The notes under the pieces were generated by a model. It saw only the letters and a program-made list of their open reading frames with translations, was not told the origin of the DNA and did not search any database. From assembly GCF_004770745.1 (NCBI RefSeq), contig NZ_RQGD01000034.1, positions 124,001 to 188,000 of the forward strand: 64,000 bases of DNA, read 5' to 3'. The position numbers and the translations under genes are program-made. Origin of the DNA: Leptospira ognonensis. GTDB taxonomy: Bacteria > Spirochaetota > Leptospiria > Leptospirales > Leptospiraceae. The first letter of the stretch is position 1. Each line of letters opens with the position of its first letter. This document shows, piece after piece, positions 36,478-46,238 of this stretch.

Positions 36478-36981
36478 ATGGACCAAGAAAAATTATTGAA
36501 TCACCTCTCCGAAAGGACTCGAAATGAAGCGGATAATGATCTTGGAGATATAGAACAGTTTCTCACATTCACTATCAATGGAGAATATTTTGGACTCCAA
36601 TTGTTGCATGTACATGAGATTCTAAAACCTGTTATGATCACTCGCATTCCAAACGTAGAGGATTATATTCTCGGCGTGATCAATCTCCGCGGGGAAATCA
36701 TTCCCATCGTTGATTTAAAAAAGCGTTTTCACGAAATTGATTCTGACATTACACCCATTTCTCGCATTGTCGTCGTTATGCTGAATGAGAAAAGATGCGG
36801 CATTTTGGTAGATGAAGTCAAACAGGTTGTTAAAGTTCAAAAAGATTTTATAAGTTATACGGTTGATGACTTATCCCTAAATTATTCTAAAATGGTTGAG
36901 TCTGTTTCTAGACATGAAAATCATCTTATCCTTAATCTAGATTTCACACAAATCGTAGATTTTATTTCGTTTAATAAATAG
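36478..36981 (+). CDS. cheW: chemotaxis adaptor CheW
   Basis: 167-residue CheW, the scaffold that links chemoreceptors to CheA in arrays at the membrane. The core has FTINGEYFGLQLLHVHEIL, ITRIPNVEDYILGVINLRGE, IIPIVDLKKRF and RCGILVDEVKQVVKV, all typical; the conserved Arg of NLRG is intact. An N-terminal extension of ~20 polar residues precedes it. It is the first gene of cheW-cheA-cheB-cheY and has an AAAGGAT site before the ATG. Confidence 0.94.
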   Translation: MDQEKLLNHLSERTRNEADNDLGDIEQFLTFTINGEYFGLQLLHVHEILKPVMITRIPNVEDYILGVINLRGEIIPIVDLKKRFHEIDSDITPISRIVVVMLNEKRCGILVDEVKQVVKVQKDFISYTVDDLSLNYSKMVESVSRHENHLILNLDFTQIVDFISFNK

Positions 36982-36998
36982 AGGGAAGGGTTACTACT

Positions 36999-39900
36999 TT
37001 GGCAGGAATATTAGGCGAATATACAGAAGTTTTTCTTGAAGAATCTGAAGACCAAATTGAAGAACTGAATGCCAATCTCCTTCGATTGGAAAAGGATCAT
37101 GACAATCCAGAAATTATAAATGATATTTTTAGAGCAGCACACTCACTTAAAAGTTCTTCTGCCTTTGTTGGATTATATAATCTTTCCGACCTTTCCCATA
37201 AAATGGAAAACCTTCTACAGAAAATTAGAGAAGGCACACTTGAAATAAATGTAACACTAGTAAATTTATTGTTTGAGTGTTTCGATTTGATCAAACATGT
37301 AATCGAGGGTGTTGCCCATGGTCAGAAAGTGGAGACTCCATTTAGTGATATGATCCAAAAATTAATGGATTATGAAAATGACCATCAAGGCGGAATCACA
37401 AAATCTTCTGATACAAAGCCAAAGGATGCCGCGTTAAAAGAAAATATACCAAACGTTACTTCCGAATTTAAAATTCAAGAAGAGGAATGGGCAGAAATCA
37501 AAAGCCAAATATCTGAAATTGAAAATTCCAAACTATTTCAAGTTTCCTTATCTCTAAAGTCTGACACACCTATGCAAAACTTGAGGCTGATGCTGATCCT
37601 TCAGGCAGTCAAACAAGCAGGTGTTATTGTCAAGTCAAATCCTTCTGAAGAGGCACTCGATAAGGGAGAAGGTGGCCAGTCGTTATCATTCCTTGCTGTT
37701 ACAAACCAGACACAAGAATTTCTAAATTCACAATGTAACATTGATATGGTGGAATCTTTGAAAATAGATGAGATCTCTCCGCCGATTTCCGAGATGGATG
37801 CTCTCGTTGAAAATCCAGTTGCTGAGGTGAAAAAGGCTTTTGGTTCTGCATCTGAGACATCAACGGAATCCGTTGCCACTGGTGCTAATTTTGAGAAAGC
37901 AGTGAGTGAATCGAAAGTTGTTATGCGGACGATTAAGGTATCATCAGATAAGCTAGATGAACTGATGAATAACGTCGGTGAGCTTGTCATTACAAATTCA
38001 GGATTTCAGAAAATCTACGACGACCTAGTAGTGCAGTTTGGCGAGGATTCACTCTTTAGTGAATTAAAAGGAAAAATTGATCAAATCAATCGAATTTCCA
38101 AAGACCTGCAGACTGGGATTATGAATATACGAATGGTTCCCATTGGTTCTGTATTCAATCGATTCACACGCCTTGTCAGAGATCTTTCCTTGGAAACGGG
38201 AAAGCAAGTGAATTTGGTGTTACGTGGCGAAAACACCGAACTTGATAAAAAAGTAATCGATGCGATTGGAGAGCCTCTCATCCACCTAATACGAAATTCA
38301 GTGGATCATGGGGTAGAAGGTCCTGAAGAAAGAAGGGCTGCTGGCAAACCTGAGGAAGGGGTTGTAGAATTAAACGCCTACCAGGGCGGCTCGAATATTA
38401 TGGTTGAAATCCGTGATGATGGCCGGGGCCTCAGTAAAAGTAAAATTCTAAAGAAAGCTATTGAGCGTGGATTGGTTTCGGAAACAGAAGCGCTTTCATT
38501 AACTGAATCGGATATTTATAATTTTATTTTTGCACCAGGATTTTCCACAGCAGATAAAATTTCCGACATCTCCGGAAGAGGAGTCGGAATGAATGTCGTA
38601 AATAAACTCATTGAAGAGTTTAAAGGTAAAATTTTAATCCATTCCGAAGAAGGAAAAGGTTCCTCTTTCATTCTGTCTTTCCCGCAAGCACTTGCAATCA
38701 TTCCTTCCATACTTGTTACTATGGAGGAGGAAGTTTACGCGTTCCCTTTGTCGGAAGTTTCTGAAACAATAAAAGTTAGTGTAGATCAAATAACAACTCT
38801 CGAAGGACATGAAATCATTAATCTTAGAAGTGAAGTTTTACCGATTTATCGGTTGAATCGAATCCTCGGTTTAGCTGATCGACCAGAGATTACAGAAGTT
38901 CCAGTCATCATCGTAAATTACAAATCAAGAAAGCTTGGTTTCATCGTGGATGATTTAATTGGAAAACATGAAACAGTGATTAAATCACTCGGTAAAAATT
39001 TTAAAGATGTTCCTGGCTTGACTGGTGCAACGATCATGGGCGATGGAACGATCATTTTAGTCTTGGATATTACAGGTCTCATCGAAATAGCAGCAGATAC
39101 ATTAAGTTGGGAAGAAAACGCCGTCACCGGTATGCAGATGAAGAGATCATCAAGCATTAGATCTCTTGAAATGACAGACTCAGATCTCATTTTTAAGTCT
39201 AGCTTATCGACTAATGCATATAATGCTAAGCTTATGGAGATTAAATCAAAAGAAAAAACGAAACTCAAAAAGGAACGTTTTAAAACCGAATCACATGTCA
39301 TCGTTCCTAGGGAAGAGGTCTTCGTTGAAGAAAAAACGAGCAACCAAAAGTATGAAACCAATGGGAATTCGACTTCAAATGGCAGTGATCATAATTCCTC
39401 CGTCGCCATTGAGGTAGTCGAGACGGAAAAAATCATACCAGTTGATGCTAAAGAAACAGAAATCAATCGTCTTGTAGAAAAAGCTAAACTTGATAATAAT
39501 TACGATAACGAACGTAAGCAAGCTGCAGAAATCATAAAAGGATTTGTTGAAGAGAAAGAAGATCGATTAGCAAATCTAGCAACTTCTCATTCGACCGATA
39601 TCACGGAGATGATGTCCAATAAGGATATCAAGAAGTTAGAGAATATTGTCAATACTGGCATGATGAATGCTGGCGTTGTGCTTTCTCAATTAGTGGGTAA
39701 AGAAGTCGAGCTATTTATACCAGAGATTAAACTGACGGACAGAGAAGGTCTTGCCCGAGAGTTTAGATTTTCACATGAAGAATTTTTTGGTGTTAAAATT
39801 CGAATGAATGGAGATTTGAACGGAAATTTGTTGATGTTATTTTCCGAAGAAAACGGTTCCGAGATCGCTAAAGAATTATTGGGTTCCGAGGATGCAAAGA

Positions 39901-40199
39901 ATGGCAGCAATGGAAATAGACTTTCCGAAGACATGATTTCTGTTCTTTCGGAAATATCAAACATCGTTTGTTCGAGTGTTATGAATTCCTTGTCCAACAA
40001 AATGAAAAAAGAGATTTTACCTTCAGTTCCAGAGATGATCACTGGAAATTTTCTTGATGTCCTTGATATCGTGAAGCCCGAACGAACAAAATTCTTATCA
40101 ATGCATACGGAATTCAATCACCATGGAAGCAATCTGTTAGGTGTCTTACTATTCTTACCCGATTTTGATGAGTTAGTTGAGTTGATTCAAAAGTCATGA
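36999..40199 (+). CDS. cheA: CheA histidine kinase fused to a CheC-like domain
   Basis: 1066-residue chemotaxis kinase, about 400 longer than usual. Order: Hpt domain with phospho-His48 (AAHSLKSSSAF), a P2-like CheY/CheB-binding domain (about 160-255), dimerisation helix pair (about 300-375), ATPase (about 380-565; HLIRNSVDHGVE, DDGRGLS, DISGRGVGMNVV), CheW-like P5 (about 570-705), a variable charged linker (about 705-870), then a CheC/CheX-like domain. In that domain the second motif is intact (Ser981, Glu985, Asn988 in SVLSEISN), but the first motif (KLENIVN, about 879-885) lacks Glu at the right spacing. The start is TTG after GAGGGAAGGG. It both phosphorylates CheY/CheB and probably dephosphorylates CheY-P. 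Confidence 0.92.
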   Translation: MAGILGEYTEVFLEESEDQIEELNANLLRLEKDHDNPEIINDIFRAAHSLKSSSAFVGLYNLSDLSHKMENLLQKIREGTLEINVTLVNLLFECFDLIKHVIEGVAHGQKVETPFSDMIQKLMDYENDHQGGITKSSDTKPKDAALKENIPNVTSEFKIQEEEWAEIKSQISEIENSKLFQVSLSLKSDTPMQNLRLMLILQAVKQAGVIVKSNPSEEALDKGEGGQSLSFLAVTNQTQEFLNSQCNIDMVESLKIDEISPPISEMDALVENPVAEVKKAFGSASETSTESVATGANFEKAVSESKVVMRTIKVSSDKLDELMNNVGELVITNSGFQKIYDDLVVQFGEDSLFSELKGKIDQINRISKDLQTGIMNIRMVPIGSVFNRFTRLVRDLSLETGKQVNLVLRGENTELDKKVIDAIGEPLIHLIRNSVDHGVEGPEERRAAGKPEEGVVELNAYQGGSNIMVEIRDDGRGLSKSKILKKAIERGLVSETEALSLTESDIYNFIFAPGFSTADKISDISGRGVGMNVVNKLIEEFKGKILIHSEEGKGSSFILSFPQALAIIPSILVTMEEEVYAFPLSEVSETIKVSVDQITTLEGHEIINLRSEVLPIYRLNRILGLADRPEITEVPVIIVNYKSRKLGFIVDDLIGKHETVIKSLGKNFKDVPGLTGATIMGDGTIILVLDITGLIEIAADTLSWEENAVTGMQMKRSSSIRSLEMTDSDLIFKSSLSTNAYNAKLMEIKSKEKTKLKKERFKTESHVIVPREEVFVEEKTSNQKYETNGNSTSNGSDHNSSVAIEVVETEKIIPVDAKETEINRLVEKAKLDNNYDNERKQAAEIIKGFVEEKEDRLANLATSHSTDITEMMSNKDIKKLENIVNTGMMNAGVVLSQLVGKEVELFIPEIKLTDREGLAREFRFSHEEFFGVKIRMNGDLNGNLLMLFSEENGSEIAKELLGSEDAKNGSNGNRLSEDMISVLSEISNIVCSSVMNSLSNKMKKEILPSVPEMITGNFLDVLDIVKPERTKFLSMHTEFNHHGSNLLGVLLFLPDFDELVELIQKS

Positions 40200-41269
40200 T
40201 CACTCAACCAAAGATCGTTATCATCGATGACTCTCTGCTAGTCAGAAATATCCTTAGCGATGTTTTGGAAAAGAAAGCTGGCTTTCAAGTCATAGCGACC
40301 GGAAAAACAGGTATCGATTGCATTGAACTCGCTGAAAAGTTAAAACCGGATTTCATCATTTTGGACATTGAGATGCCCATAATGGATGGCCTTACGGCGC
40401 TTGCCGAGTTGAAGAAAAAGAAGCTCCCTTCCAACATCATCATGTTGTCCGTTCTAACGCAACATGGCGCGGATGCCACATTTAAAGCATTGGAATTGGG
40501 AGCAGTTGATTTTGTCCCGAAACCGTCTAGCGGGAACCAGTTTTCACCGGATCAGATCGCGGATGTCTTAAGCCAAAAAATCAAGGGGATCTTGGATTCA
40601 AGGGCAGTAACGAAATTGCCCGAGAGAACTCCCATCATTCCCCCGAAGAGAGAATTACCAAATAAAAGTTTCCAAAAACAGGTCTCCATAAACGCTATTG
40701 CAATAGGCACTTCTACTGGTGGTCCGAAGGCACTTCAAACTGTCTTTGCGGCGCTACCCGCAGATTTTCAGAAGCCGATTCTCGTAGTACAGCATATGCC
40801 AGCAGGTTTTACGAAAGCTTTTGCGGACCGCCTAAATTCGTTGAGTAAGATTCAGGTAAAGGAAGCGGAGCAGGGTGATGTGATTGAACCAGGCAAGGCT
40901 TACATTGCTCCTGGGGATTACCAGATGCGAGTAGTCTCGCGAGACGGAATGAAGGTCATTGATTTACAGCAGTCGACTCAAGTGAATGGGCATCGTCCTT
41001 CCATTGAAGTCTTATTTGAATCGATGACAGAAGTTTATGGGGGAGGGCATTTGCTCTCTGTGATTATGACTGGTATGGGTAAGGATGGAGCTCATGCTAT
41101 TACCAACATTCATGCCAAGGGTGGGATTACACTCGCACAGGATGAAACTACATCGGTAGTGTATGGCATGAACCGTGCGGCTGTTGAGTTAGGTGGGATC
41201 GATTTTGTTCTGCCGTTAGATGATATTGTACCGAAGATGATTGAATTATTAAGAGCGAGAGGAAATTAG
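40196..41269 (+). CDS. cheB: chemotaxis methylesterase CheB
   Basis: 357-residue response regulator/protein-glutamate methylesterase that removes methyl groups from chemoreceptors when phosphorylated. The receiver has Asp57 (IILDIEMPIMDG) and Lys in VPKPSS. The catalytic domain has the Ser of IGTSTGGPKAL (about 168), the His of VVQHMPAGFT and the Asp of TGMGKDGA. The start overlaps the cheA stop (ATGA). No cheR or cheD is near, so the methyltransferase is encoded elsewhere. Confidence 0.96.
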   Translation: MITQPKIVIIDDSLLVRNILSDVLEKKAGFQVIATGKTGIDCIELAEKLKPDFIILDIEMPIMDGLTALAELKKKKLPSNIIMLSVLTQHGADATFKALELGAVDFVPKPSSGNQFSPDQIADVLSQKIKGILDSRAVTKLPERTPIIPPKRELPNKSFQKQVSINAIAIGTSTGGPKALQTVFAALPADFQKPILVVQHMPAGFTKAFADRLNSLSKIQVKEAEQGDVIEPGKAYIAPGDYQMRVVSRDGMKVIDLQQSTQVNGHRPSIEVLFESMTEVYGGGHLLSVIMTGMGKDGAHAITNIHAKGGITLAQDETTSVVYGMNRAAVELGGIDFVLPLDDIVPKMIELLRARGN

Positions 41270-41270
41270 A

Positions 41271-41633
41271 ATGGCTAGAATTTTAGTTGTAGATGATGCA
41301 AAGTTTATGCGAACGCTTGTGAAAGACGCGTTAGTTGGTGCGGGTCATGAGATTGTTGGTGAAGCTGAAAATGGCAACATCGCAGTAGAACAATACAAAG
41401 CCTTAAAACCAGATCTCGTTACCATGGACATTACCATGCGAGAAAAAGATGGAATTGAAGCTACAAAAGAGATTATTAAGTTTGATGCATCTGCAAAAAT
41501 CATTATGGTCACTGCTCTCGGCCAAGAAGATCTCCTTGCAAAAGCGATCAAAATGGGTGTGAAAGATTTTGTTGTGAAACCCTTCCCTCCTGAACGATTG
41601 CAACAGGCTGCGGCAAAAGCTCTAGGTATTTAA
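41271..41633 (+). CDS. cheY: chemotaxis response regulator CheY
   Basis: 120-residue single-domain receiver that carries the signal from CheA to the flagellar switch. Acidic pocket Asp8-Asp9 (VVDDAKFMR), phosphorylation site Asp53 (LVTMDITMREKDG), Thr in VTALG and Lys in VVKPFPPERL are all present. It starts one base after the cheB stop. The MxRE-x-DG wording is typical of spirochaete and Thermotoga CheY. Confidence 0.94.
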   Translation: MARILVVDDAKFMRTLVKDALVGAGHEIVGEAENGNIAVEQYKALKPDLVTMDITMREKDGIEATKEIIKFDASAKIIMVTALGQEDLLAKAIKMGVKDFVVKPFPPERLQQAAAKALGI

Positions 41634-41634
41634 A

Positions 41635-42375
41635 TTGAGTCAGACCCCGGAATATGTAGTCCGGTGGAATAACCAGGACGGTGGACTCACTGAGGGACCT
41701 ATCAGTGTCCTATGGAGCCTGATAGATAGTTATAAAGTGGATATATTTGAGGTCTCACTCGCTCGGATTACTTCAGATTTCATTCAATTCCTAAGAACAA
41801 CGCAACTCTTATCCATAGAACTTACATCAGAATTTGCAGTAATGGCTTCTCATTTGGTTTACTTAAAATCCAAGGCTCTCTTGCCAGACCCAGGTTTCGA
41901 GGAAGAGGACTATGATCCGCCTTTACCAAAGGAACTTGTTGATAAATTATTAGAGCATAAAAAATTTCAGATAGCAGGACAAAAACTTGCTGAACTTGAC
42001 CGTATAACATCTGGTATGTTTGCTCGAGAAACGAATCAAGTTTTAGAAGAAGAAGAGACTTGGCTTGATGTTAGTTTGGTTGATCTTATTTCTGCATTTA
42101 ATTCTATACTTGAAAAAGAATCCTTAAATGATGAATCACCCGCGATTTACGAAGGACACCAGCAATATTCTGTAGAAGAGAAAATGGAATACTTACTTTC
42201 TCAATTGGATGCAAAAGGTGAAATTCGATTCCCCGATATCTTTTCTGTCGCCAATCCAGATAAGAAAGAAATAGTAGCAGCGTTTTTGGCAGTGCTCGAA
42301 ACAGTAAAAATTCGATTGTGCAAAGTAGTCCAACATCAGGTATTTGGCGAAATTAAAATAGTTAAGGTTGCATAG
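41635..42375 (+). CDS. scpA: condensin kleisin subunit ScpA
   Basis: 246-residue ScpA kleisin, which bridges the two SMC heads and organises the chromosome. N-terminal NLEDGPL-like region reads GGLTEGPISVLWSLIDSYKV and IFEVSLARITSDFIQFL, followed by ELTSEFAVMASHLVYLKSKALLP, the hallmark of the N-domain. The C-terminal winged helix ends EIVAAFLAVLETVKIRLC. The TTG start lies one base after the cheY stop, so it is read with the chemotaxis operon or from a promoter inside it. scpB follows two bases later. Confidence 0.92.
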   Translation: MSQTPEYVVRWNNQDGGLTEGPISVLWSLIDSYKVDIFEVSLARITSDFIQFLRTTQLLSIELTSEFAVMASHLVYLKSKALLPDPGFEEEDYDPPLPKELVDKLLEHKKFQIAGQKLAELDRITSGMFARETNQVLEEEETWLDVSLVDLISAFNSILEKESLNDESPAIYEGHQQYSVEEKMEYLLSQLDAKGEIRFPDIFSVANPDKKEIVAAFLAVLETVKIRLCKVVQHQVFGEIKIVKVA

Positions 42376-42377
42376 TT

Positions 42378-43067
42378 TTGGAAGATCGTAAATACATTCG
42401 AGGACTACTCGAGGCGCTATTATTTCTATCCTCATCGCCCATAAAATTATCTGCCTTGGCGAAATCTTGTGGCATCGAAAAAACCGATGCTCGCGAAATT
42501 CTCGATGAGCTTATCCTTGATTATGAGGAAAAAGAAGGAGGATTTGTCTTACGGGAAATCGCAGGTGGCTATCAATTCATTACCAGCCAACTTTATAGTG
42601 AAGCTCTATCACATATATTTAAAGACAAAAAACGCGAAACCCTTTCTCGGGGAACACTCGATACACTAGCTATTCTTGCCTATAAACAACCGATCACATT
42701 GACTGAGTTAGACGAGATACGCGGAGTATCCTCTCGTGCCATGGTAGCTTCGCTCATTTCAAAAAAATTAGTAAAGGCAGTTGGTCAGAAGGAGGTGCCT
42801 GGTAGACCAACATTATATGGCACCACAAATGATTTTTTAATTCATTTTGGATTGAGTAAGCTTGCAGATTTACCAACACCGGTAGAAGTAAAAGAATTAA
42901 ATTTTGAGGAATTGAGCAGCGAATCCATTGATATCATAGAGACTGAGAGTGAGATGAACCCTGATTTTGATAAGGATTCACTACCAGCTGAATTGAGAGA
43001 GGATGTGCAAGGATCAGTCGAAATTTCATCTGACTCTGTTTCCCATGAAGTTGAAGAAAAAATATGA
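42378..43067 (+). CDS. scpB: condensin subunit ScpB
   Basis: 229-residue ScpB with two winged-helix domains that dimerises on the ScpA kleisin. Clear segments: IRGLLEALLFLSSSPIKLSA, FVLREIAGGYQFITS, LSRGTLDTLAILAYKQPIT and EIRGVSSRAMVASLISKKLV, PGRPTLYGTTNDFL. After residue ~180 there is an acidic, probably disordered tail. The TTG start lies two bases after scpA. Its 3' end overlaps pheA by four bases. Confidence 0.93.
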   Translation: MEDRKYIRGLLEALLFLSSSPIKLSALAKSCGIEKTDAREILDELILDYEEKEGGFVLREIAGGYQFITSQLYSEALSHIFKDKKRETLSRGTLDTLAILAYKQPITLTELDEIRGVSSRAMVASLISKKLVKAVGQKEVPGRPTLYGTTNDFLIHFGLSKLADLPTPVEVKELNFEELSSESIDIIETESEMNPDFDKDSLPAELREDVQGSVEISSDSVSHEVEEKI

Positions 43068-44152
43068 GCTCTACAGAATCAGAATTAAATCAATTACGAG
43101 CTGAAATTGATTCACTCGATGAGCAAATTATCAATCTTATACAGAAAAGAGCTGGTTTTGCAAAAGAAATTGGTCGAGTCAAAAAAAATTCGAATGAACC
43201 CATTTACCGTCCAGATCGAGAATTAGATGTCTACGAAAAAGTTTCCAAGAAGTCCTCAGGACCATTGCCAGCGAGTGTCATACGAGCAATCTATAGAGAA
43301 ATGATGTCAGGTACTATTGCCTTAGAACATCCGTTAAAGATTGCCTATTTAGGACCTGAAGGATCCTTTTCCTTCGAGGCACTTCGATCGAAGTTTGGCT
43401 CCTCCATAGAATCAGTGCCACTTCCTACGATCGCAGATGTTTTGAGATCCGTTGACGCCGATCGAGTCGATTACGGGATTGTTCCTGTAGAAAATTCTAC
43501 AGAAGGCCAAGTCAGCTCGACACTAGACATGTTTTTAGAAACAGATGTTCTCATTTATTCTGAGATGTATAAGAAGATCCAATTCTCCTTACTCGGATTT
43601 CAAACAGATATTAATTCCATTCAGAAGATTTACGGTATTCGCATTGGAAATGAACAGTGTAGAAGTTGGCTATCGGCTAACTTGCCGCATGCAGAGATCA
43701 TTGAAACTTCTTCGACGGCGATGGCTGCCAAAACGGTAGCAGAACTTAAAGAGGGTGCTGCAGTAGCCTCAAAAATTGCCGGTGAAATATACGGTTTACA
43801 TGTAATCCAGGAAGGGATAGAAGACGTCTCGGGCAATACGACCAGATTTATTGTGATAGGTAAGACTCACTGCCCTCCTACTGGTAAAGATAAAACGTCT
43901 ATCGTATTTTCGCTCGCGAATAAAACAGGTGCACTTTTTTCCGTATTAAAAAAATTCAATGATCATAACATCAATTTAACGAAAATTGAGTCGAGACCAA
44001 TGAAGAAGAACCGTTGGGAATATAACTTCTTTATTGATTTTATAGGTCATAAAGACGATGAGCGTGTTAAGACCATTCTCAGCTCAATCAAAGCTGAATG
44101 TCTAGAATTTAAATTTTTAGGATCTTATCCATCGACAGATGTCAATCAATGA
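43064..44152 (+). CDS. pheA: chorismate mutase-prephenate dehydratase
   Basis: 362-residue bifunctional P-protein for phenylalanine synthesis: chorismate to prephenate, then to phenylpyruvate. Chorismate mutase AroQ domain (about 1-90; LRAEIDSLDEQIINLIQKRA), prephenate dehydratase (about 92-270; AYLGPEGSFSFEAL, VPVENSTEGQV, and the catalytic TRFIVIG), and an ACT regulatory domain (about 280-355; TGALFSVLKKFNDHNINLTK, ESRPMKKNRWEYNFFID) that should give feedback inhibition by Phe. It overlaps scpB and tyrA by four bases each, so aromatic amino acid and chromosome genes are in one transcript. Confidence 0.95.
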   Translation: MSSTESELNQLRAEIDSLDEQIINLIQKRAGFAKEIGRVKKNSNEPIYRPDRELDVYEKVSKKSSGPLPASVIRAIYREMMSGTIALEHPLKIAYLGPEGSFSFEALRSKFGSSIESVPLPTIADVLRSVDADRVDYGIVPVENSTEGQVSSTLDMFLETDVLIYSEMYKKIQFSLLGFQTDINSIQKIYGIRIGNEQCRSWLSANLPHAEIIETSSTAMAAKTVAELKEGAAVASKIAGEIYGLHVIQEGIEDVSGNTTRFIVIGKTHCPPTGKDKTSIVFSLANKTGALFSVLKKFNDHNINLTKIESRPMKKNRWEYNFFIDFIGHKDDERVKTILSSIKAECLEFKFLGSYPSTDVNQ

Positions 44153-45045
44153 ACGGGAACAGTAAGATTCTGATTTTTGGCATGGGACTCATGGGGGGCT
44201 CGTTATCGCTCGCCATAAAAAAAAGTTTTCCCGGTGTTACTATAACAGGTGTAGTTCGCTCATTAAAATCAAAACAAGAAATTCTCAAACTTGAGCTTGC
44301 AGATTACGTATATACCGAGTCTGAGTTTAATAAGCAGTTAAGCTGGGAATCATTTCAATTTGTTATTTTTTCAACTCCCGTTCAATCTGTTGTCGATTAT
44401 ATTTCTAAATTGCCTCAACATTCGGAAACCGTCTTTACAGACCTTGGTTCGACGAAAGAGACGATCATCGCCGCAGTTGATACACATTTTCAGGGAAAAC
44501 ATAACTATGTATCCTCTCATCCTATGTGTGGTTCTGAATTTTCCGGGCCATCGGCGGCTAGAGAAGATTTATACCAAAATAAACTATGTATTGTTACACG
44601 TGGAAAGGAAACAAGTTTGGAAGCGTCTGACTTTGTTCGAAATTTTTGGGAAAATATTGGTTCATGGACTTTGGAAATGGAAGGCGTAGAGCATGATGAA
44701 ACATTAGCTTACCTCTCTCATCTACCTCATATAATTTCAACGGTTCTAGTGCAAACGGCCATCAAAAATGACACAGTGCTTAAGCAAGTTAGCAAATCAG
44801 AAAAACCGATTACAGGTGGGGGATTTCGCGATATGTCTAGAATTGCTGGGTCTAATTTTGAGATGTGGTTTTCAATTTTCGCAGAAAACCAGAGGAATAT
44901 CTATCAGTCCTTGATCCAATATAGAGATGAATTAGACGTCATGATTGGTTTTTTTGATCCTAAAAGGAATATTGAGAGGGAAGGTATTAAATTGCTTTGG
45001 GAAAAAGCACTCATAGCAAAAGAAGAGATTCAGAAATTAAAATGA
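44149..45045 (+). CDS. tyrA: prephenate dehydrogenase
   Basis: 298-residue NAD(P)-dependent TyrA that converts prephenate to 4-hydroxyphenylpyruvate for tyrosine. The nucleotide-binding motif [13 protein letters not shown] is at residues 11-23; the catalytic His region reads [12 protein letters not shown], and [10 protein letters not shown] with [14 protein letters not shown] marks the C-terminal helical domain. It has no fused ACT or mutase domain. It overlaps pheA and the next gene by four bases each. Confidence 0.93.
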   Translation: MNGNSKILIFGMGLMGGSLSLAIKKSFPGVTITGVVRSLKSKQEILKLELADYVYTESEFNKQLSWESFQFVIFSTPVQSVVDYISKLPQHSETVFTDLGSTKETIIAAVDTHFQGKHNYVSSHPMCGSEFSGPSAAREDLYQNKLCIVTRGKETSLEASDFVRNFWENIGSWTLEMEGVEHDETLAYLSHLPHIISTVLVQTAIKNDTVLKQVSKSEKPITGGGFRDMSRIAGSNFEMWFSIFAENQRNIYQSLIQYRDELDVMIGFFDPKRNIEREGIKLLWEKALIAKEEIQKLK

Positions 45046-46193
45046 AATTTGTTAAAAATCTTTCCAAATTTAAGGGATGTAAGGCTGGAATTCTAACAAA
45101 TCAAAGTGCGTTCGGCTATAAAAACAGATATCATTTTGATGTATATCGTGAATTTGTAGACCTAAAAAAGATATTCTTACCCGAACATGGGTTATTCGCA
45201 GAATTGCAGGATCAAGTTAGTGGATCAGAGCTTAGTTATATTTTCGGCGAAGCCGATATTATAAATTTATATGGTGATACGGAAGAAAGTCTGGTTCCAA
45301 GTCCCGAAATTTTAAGGGATTTGGATATAGTTATATTAGACATTCGAGATGTTGGTTCTCGTTATTATACGTTCCTTACGACGGCCTATTATATACTTGA
45401 AGCCATATCAAAATTGAATAAAATTTCTGCTCCAATATGTATCATTGTGGATTCCCCAAATCCGATCGGAGAGAAGGTCGAAGGTTCTCCTCTGCAAGAA
45501 AAATTCGAATCTTTTGTTGGTGTCAGATCCGTCGTCCACCGACATGGGTTAACGCCTGCTGGGTTATTGAACTATTATAATAAACAATTTAACTTAAATG
45601 TCGAGATTGCCGTCATTCCAGTCGGTGTGTATCATCCTGAAAAGTTTAATTCCAGAATGTGGGTACCACCTTCTCCAAATATTCCGACACAAAATACTTG
45701 CTTGGTGTATCCGGGGCAATGTCTCCTTGAAGGGACAAATCTTTCAGAAGGAAGAGGTACCACGAAACCCTTTGAAACCTTTGGGGCACCCTTTTTAAAA
45801 GGCAAAGCAAAGGAAGAGTTAGACAAACGTTTGGCAAAACACCAAACAGCTCAGATCACGTTGAGAAATTTAAGATTCCTGCCTACGTTTCATAAACATA
45901 AAAATGTGATCTGCGAAGGATACCAACTGATGGTTGAAAAGCCAAAGAAGTTTCATTCCTTGTATTTTACCCTTTATTTGCTAAAAAATATCTCAGAACT
46001 ATTTCCAAATGAATTCGAATTCCTAAAGGGTGTGTATGAATTTCGTTCTGATCGACCAGCCATTGAATTGCTGGCAGGTGATTCTTTCCTACTTGGTTAC
46101 TTAGACGGCAAATGCAAGGAAGAGGAGCTAGTAGAATATCTTTTGCATGCGGAAAAAGCTTGGACTTTGCGGACAAAAGAATTTCAATATTAG
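45042..46193 (+). CDS. NamZ-like (DUF1343) exo-muramidase family protein
   Basis: 383-residue DUF1343 protein. Characterised members (NamZ) release N-acetylmuramic acid from the non-reducing end of peptidoglycan fragments. Family segments: [83 protein letters not shown]. The start is the ATG that overlaps the tyrA stop; a TTG 45 bases upstream lies inside tyrA and is unlikely. With this start there is no signal peptide, so the protein should be cytoplasmic and may act in cell-wall recycling rather than outside the cell. Confidence 0.87.
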   Translation: MKFVKNLSKFKGCKAGILTNQSAFGYKNRYHFDVYREFVDLKKIFLPEHGLFAELQDQVSGSELSYIFGEADIINLYGDTEESLVPSPEILRDLDIVILDIRDVGSRYYTFLTTAYYILEAISKLNKISAPICIIVDSPNPIGEKVEGSPLQEKFESFVGVRSVVHRHGLTPAGLLNYYNKQFNLNVEIAVIPVGVYHPEKFNSRMWVPPSPNIPTQNTCLVYPGQCLLEGTNLSEGRGTTKPFETFGAPFLKGKAKEELDKRLAKHQTAQITLRNLRFLPTFHKHKNVICEGYQLMVEKPKKFHSLYFTLYLLKNISELFPNEFEFLKGVYEFRSDRPAIELLAGDSFLLGYLDGKCKEEELVEYLLHAEKAWTLRTKEFQY

Positions 46194-46238
46194 ATTTTTT
46201 TTACCGAAATTGTCTTGATTCAGTTCTAATATGTAGAT

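Noticed and set aside
44997..45041. TTG start inside tyrA for the NamZ-like gene
   Set aside because: The ATG overlapping the tyrA stop fits the four-base overlap pattern of this operon, and the extra residues do not resemble the family.
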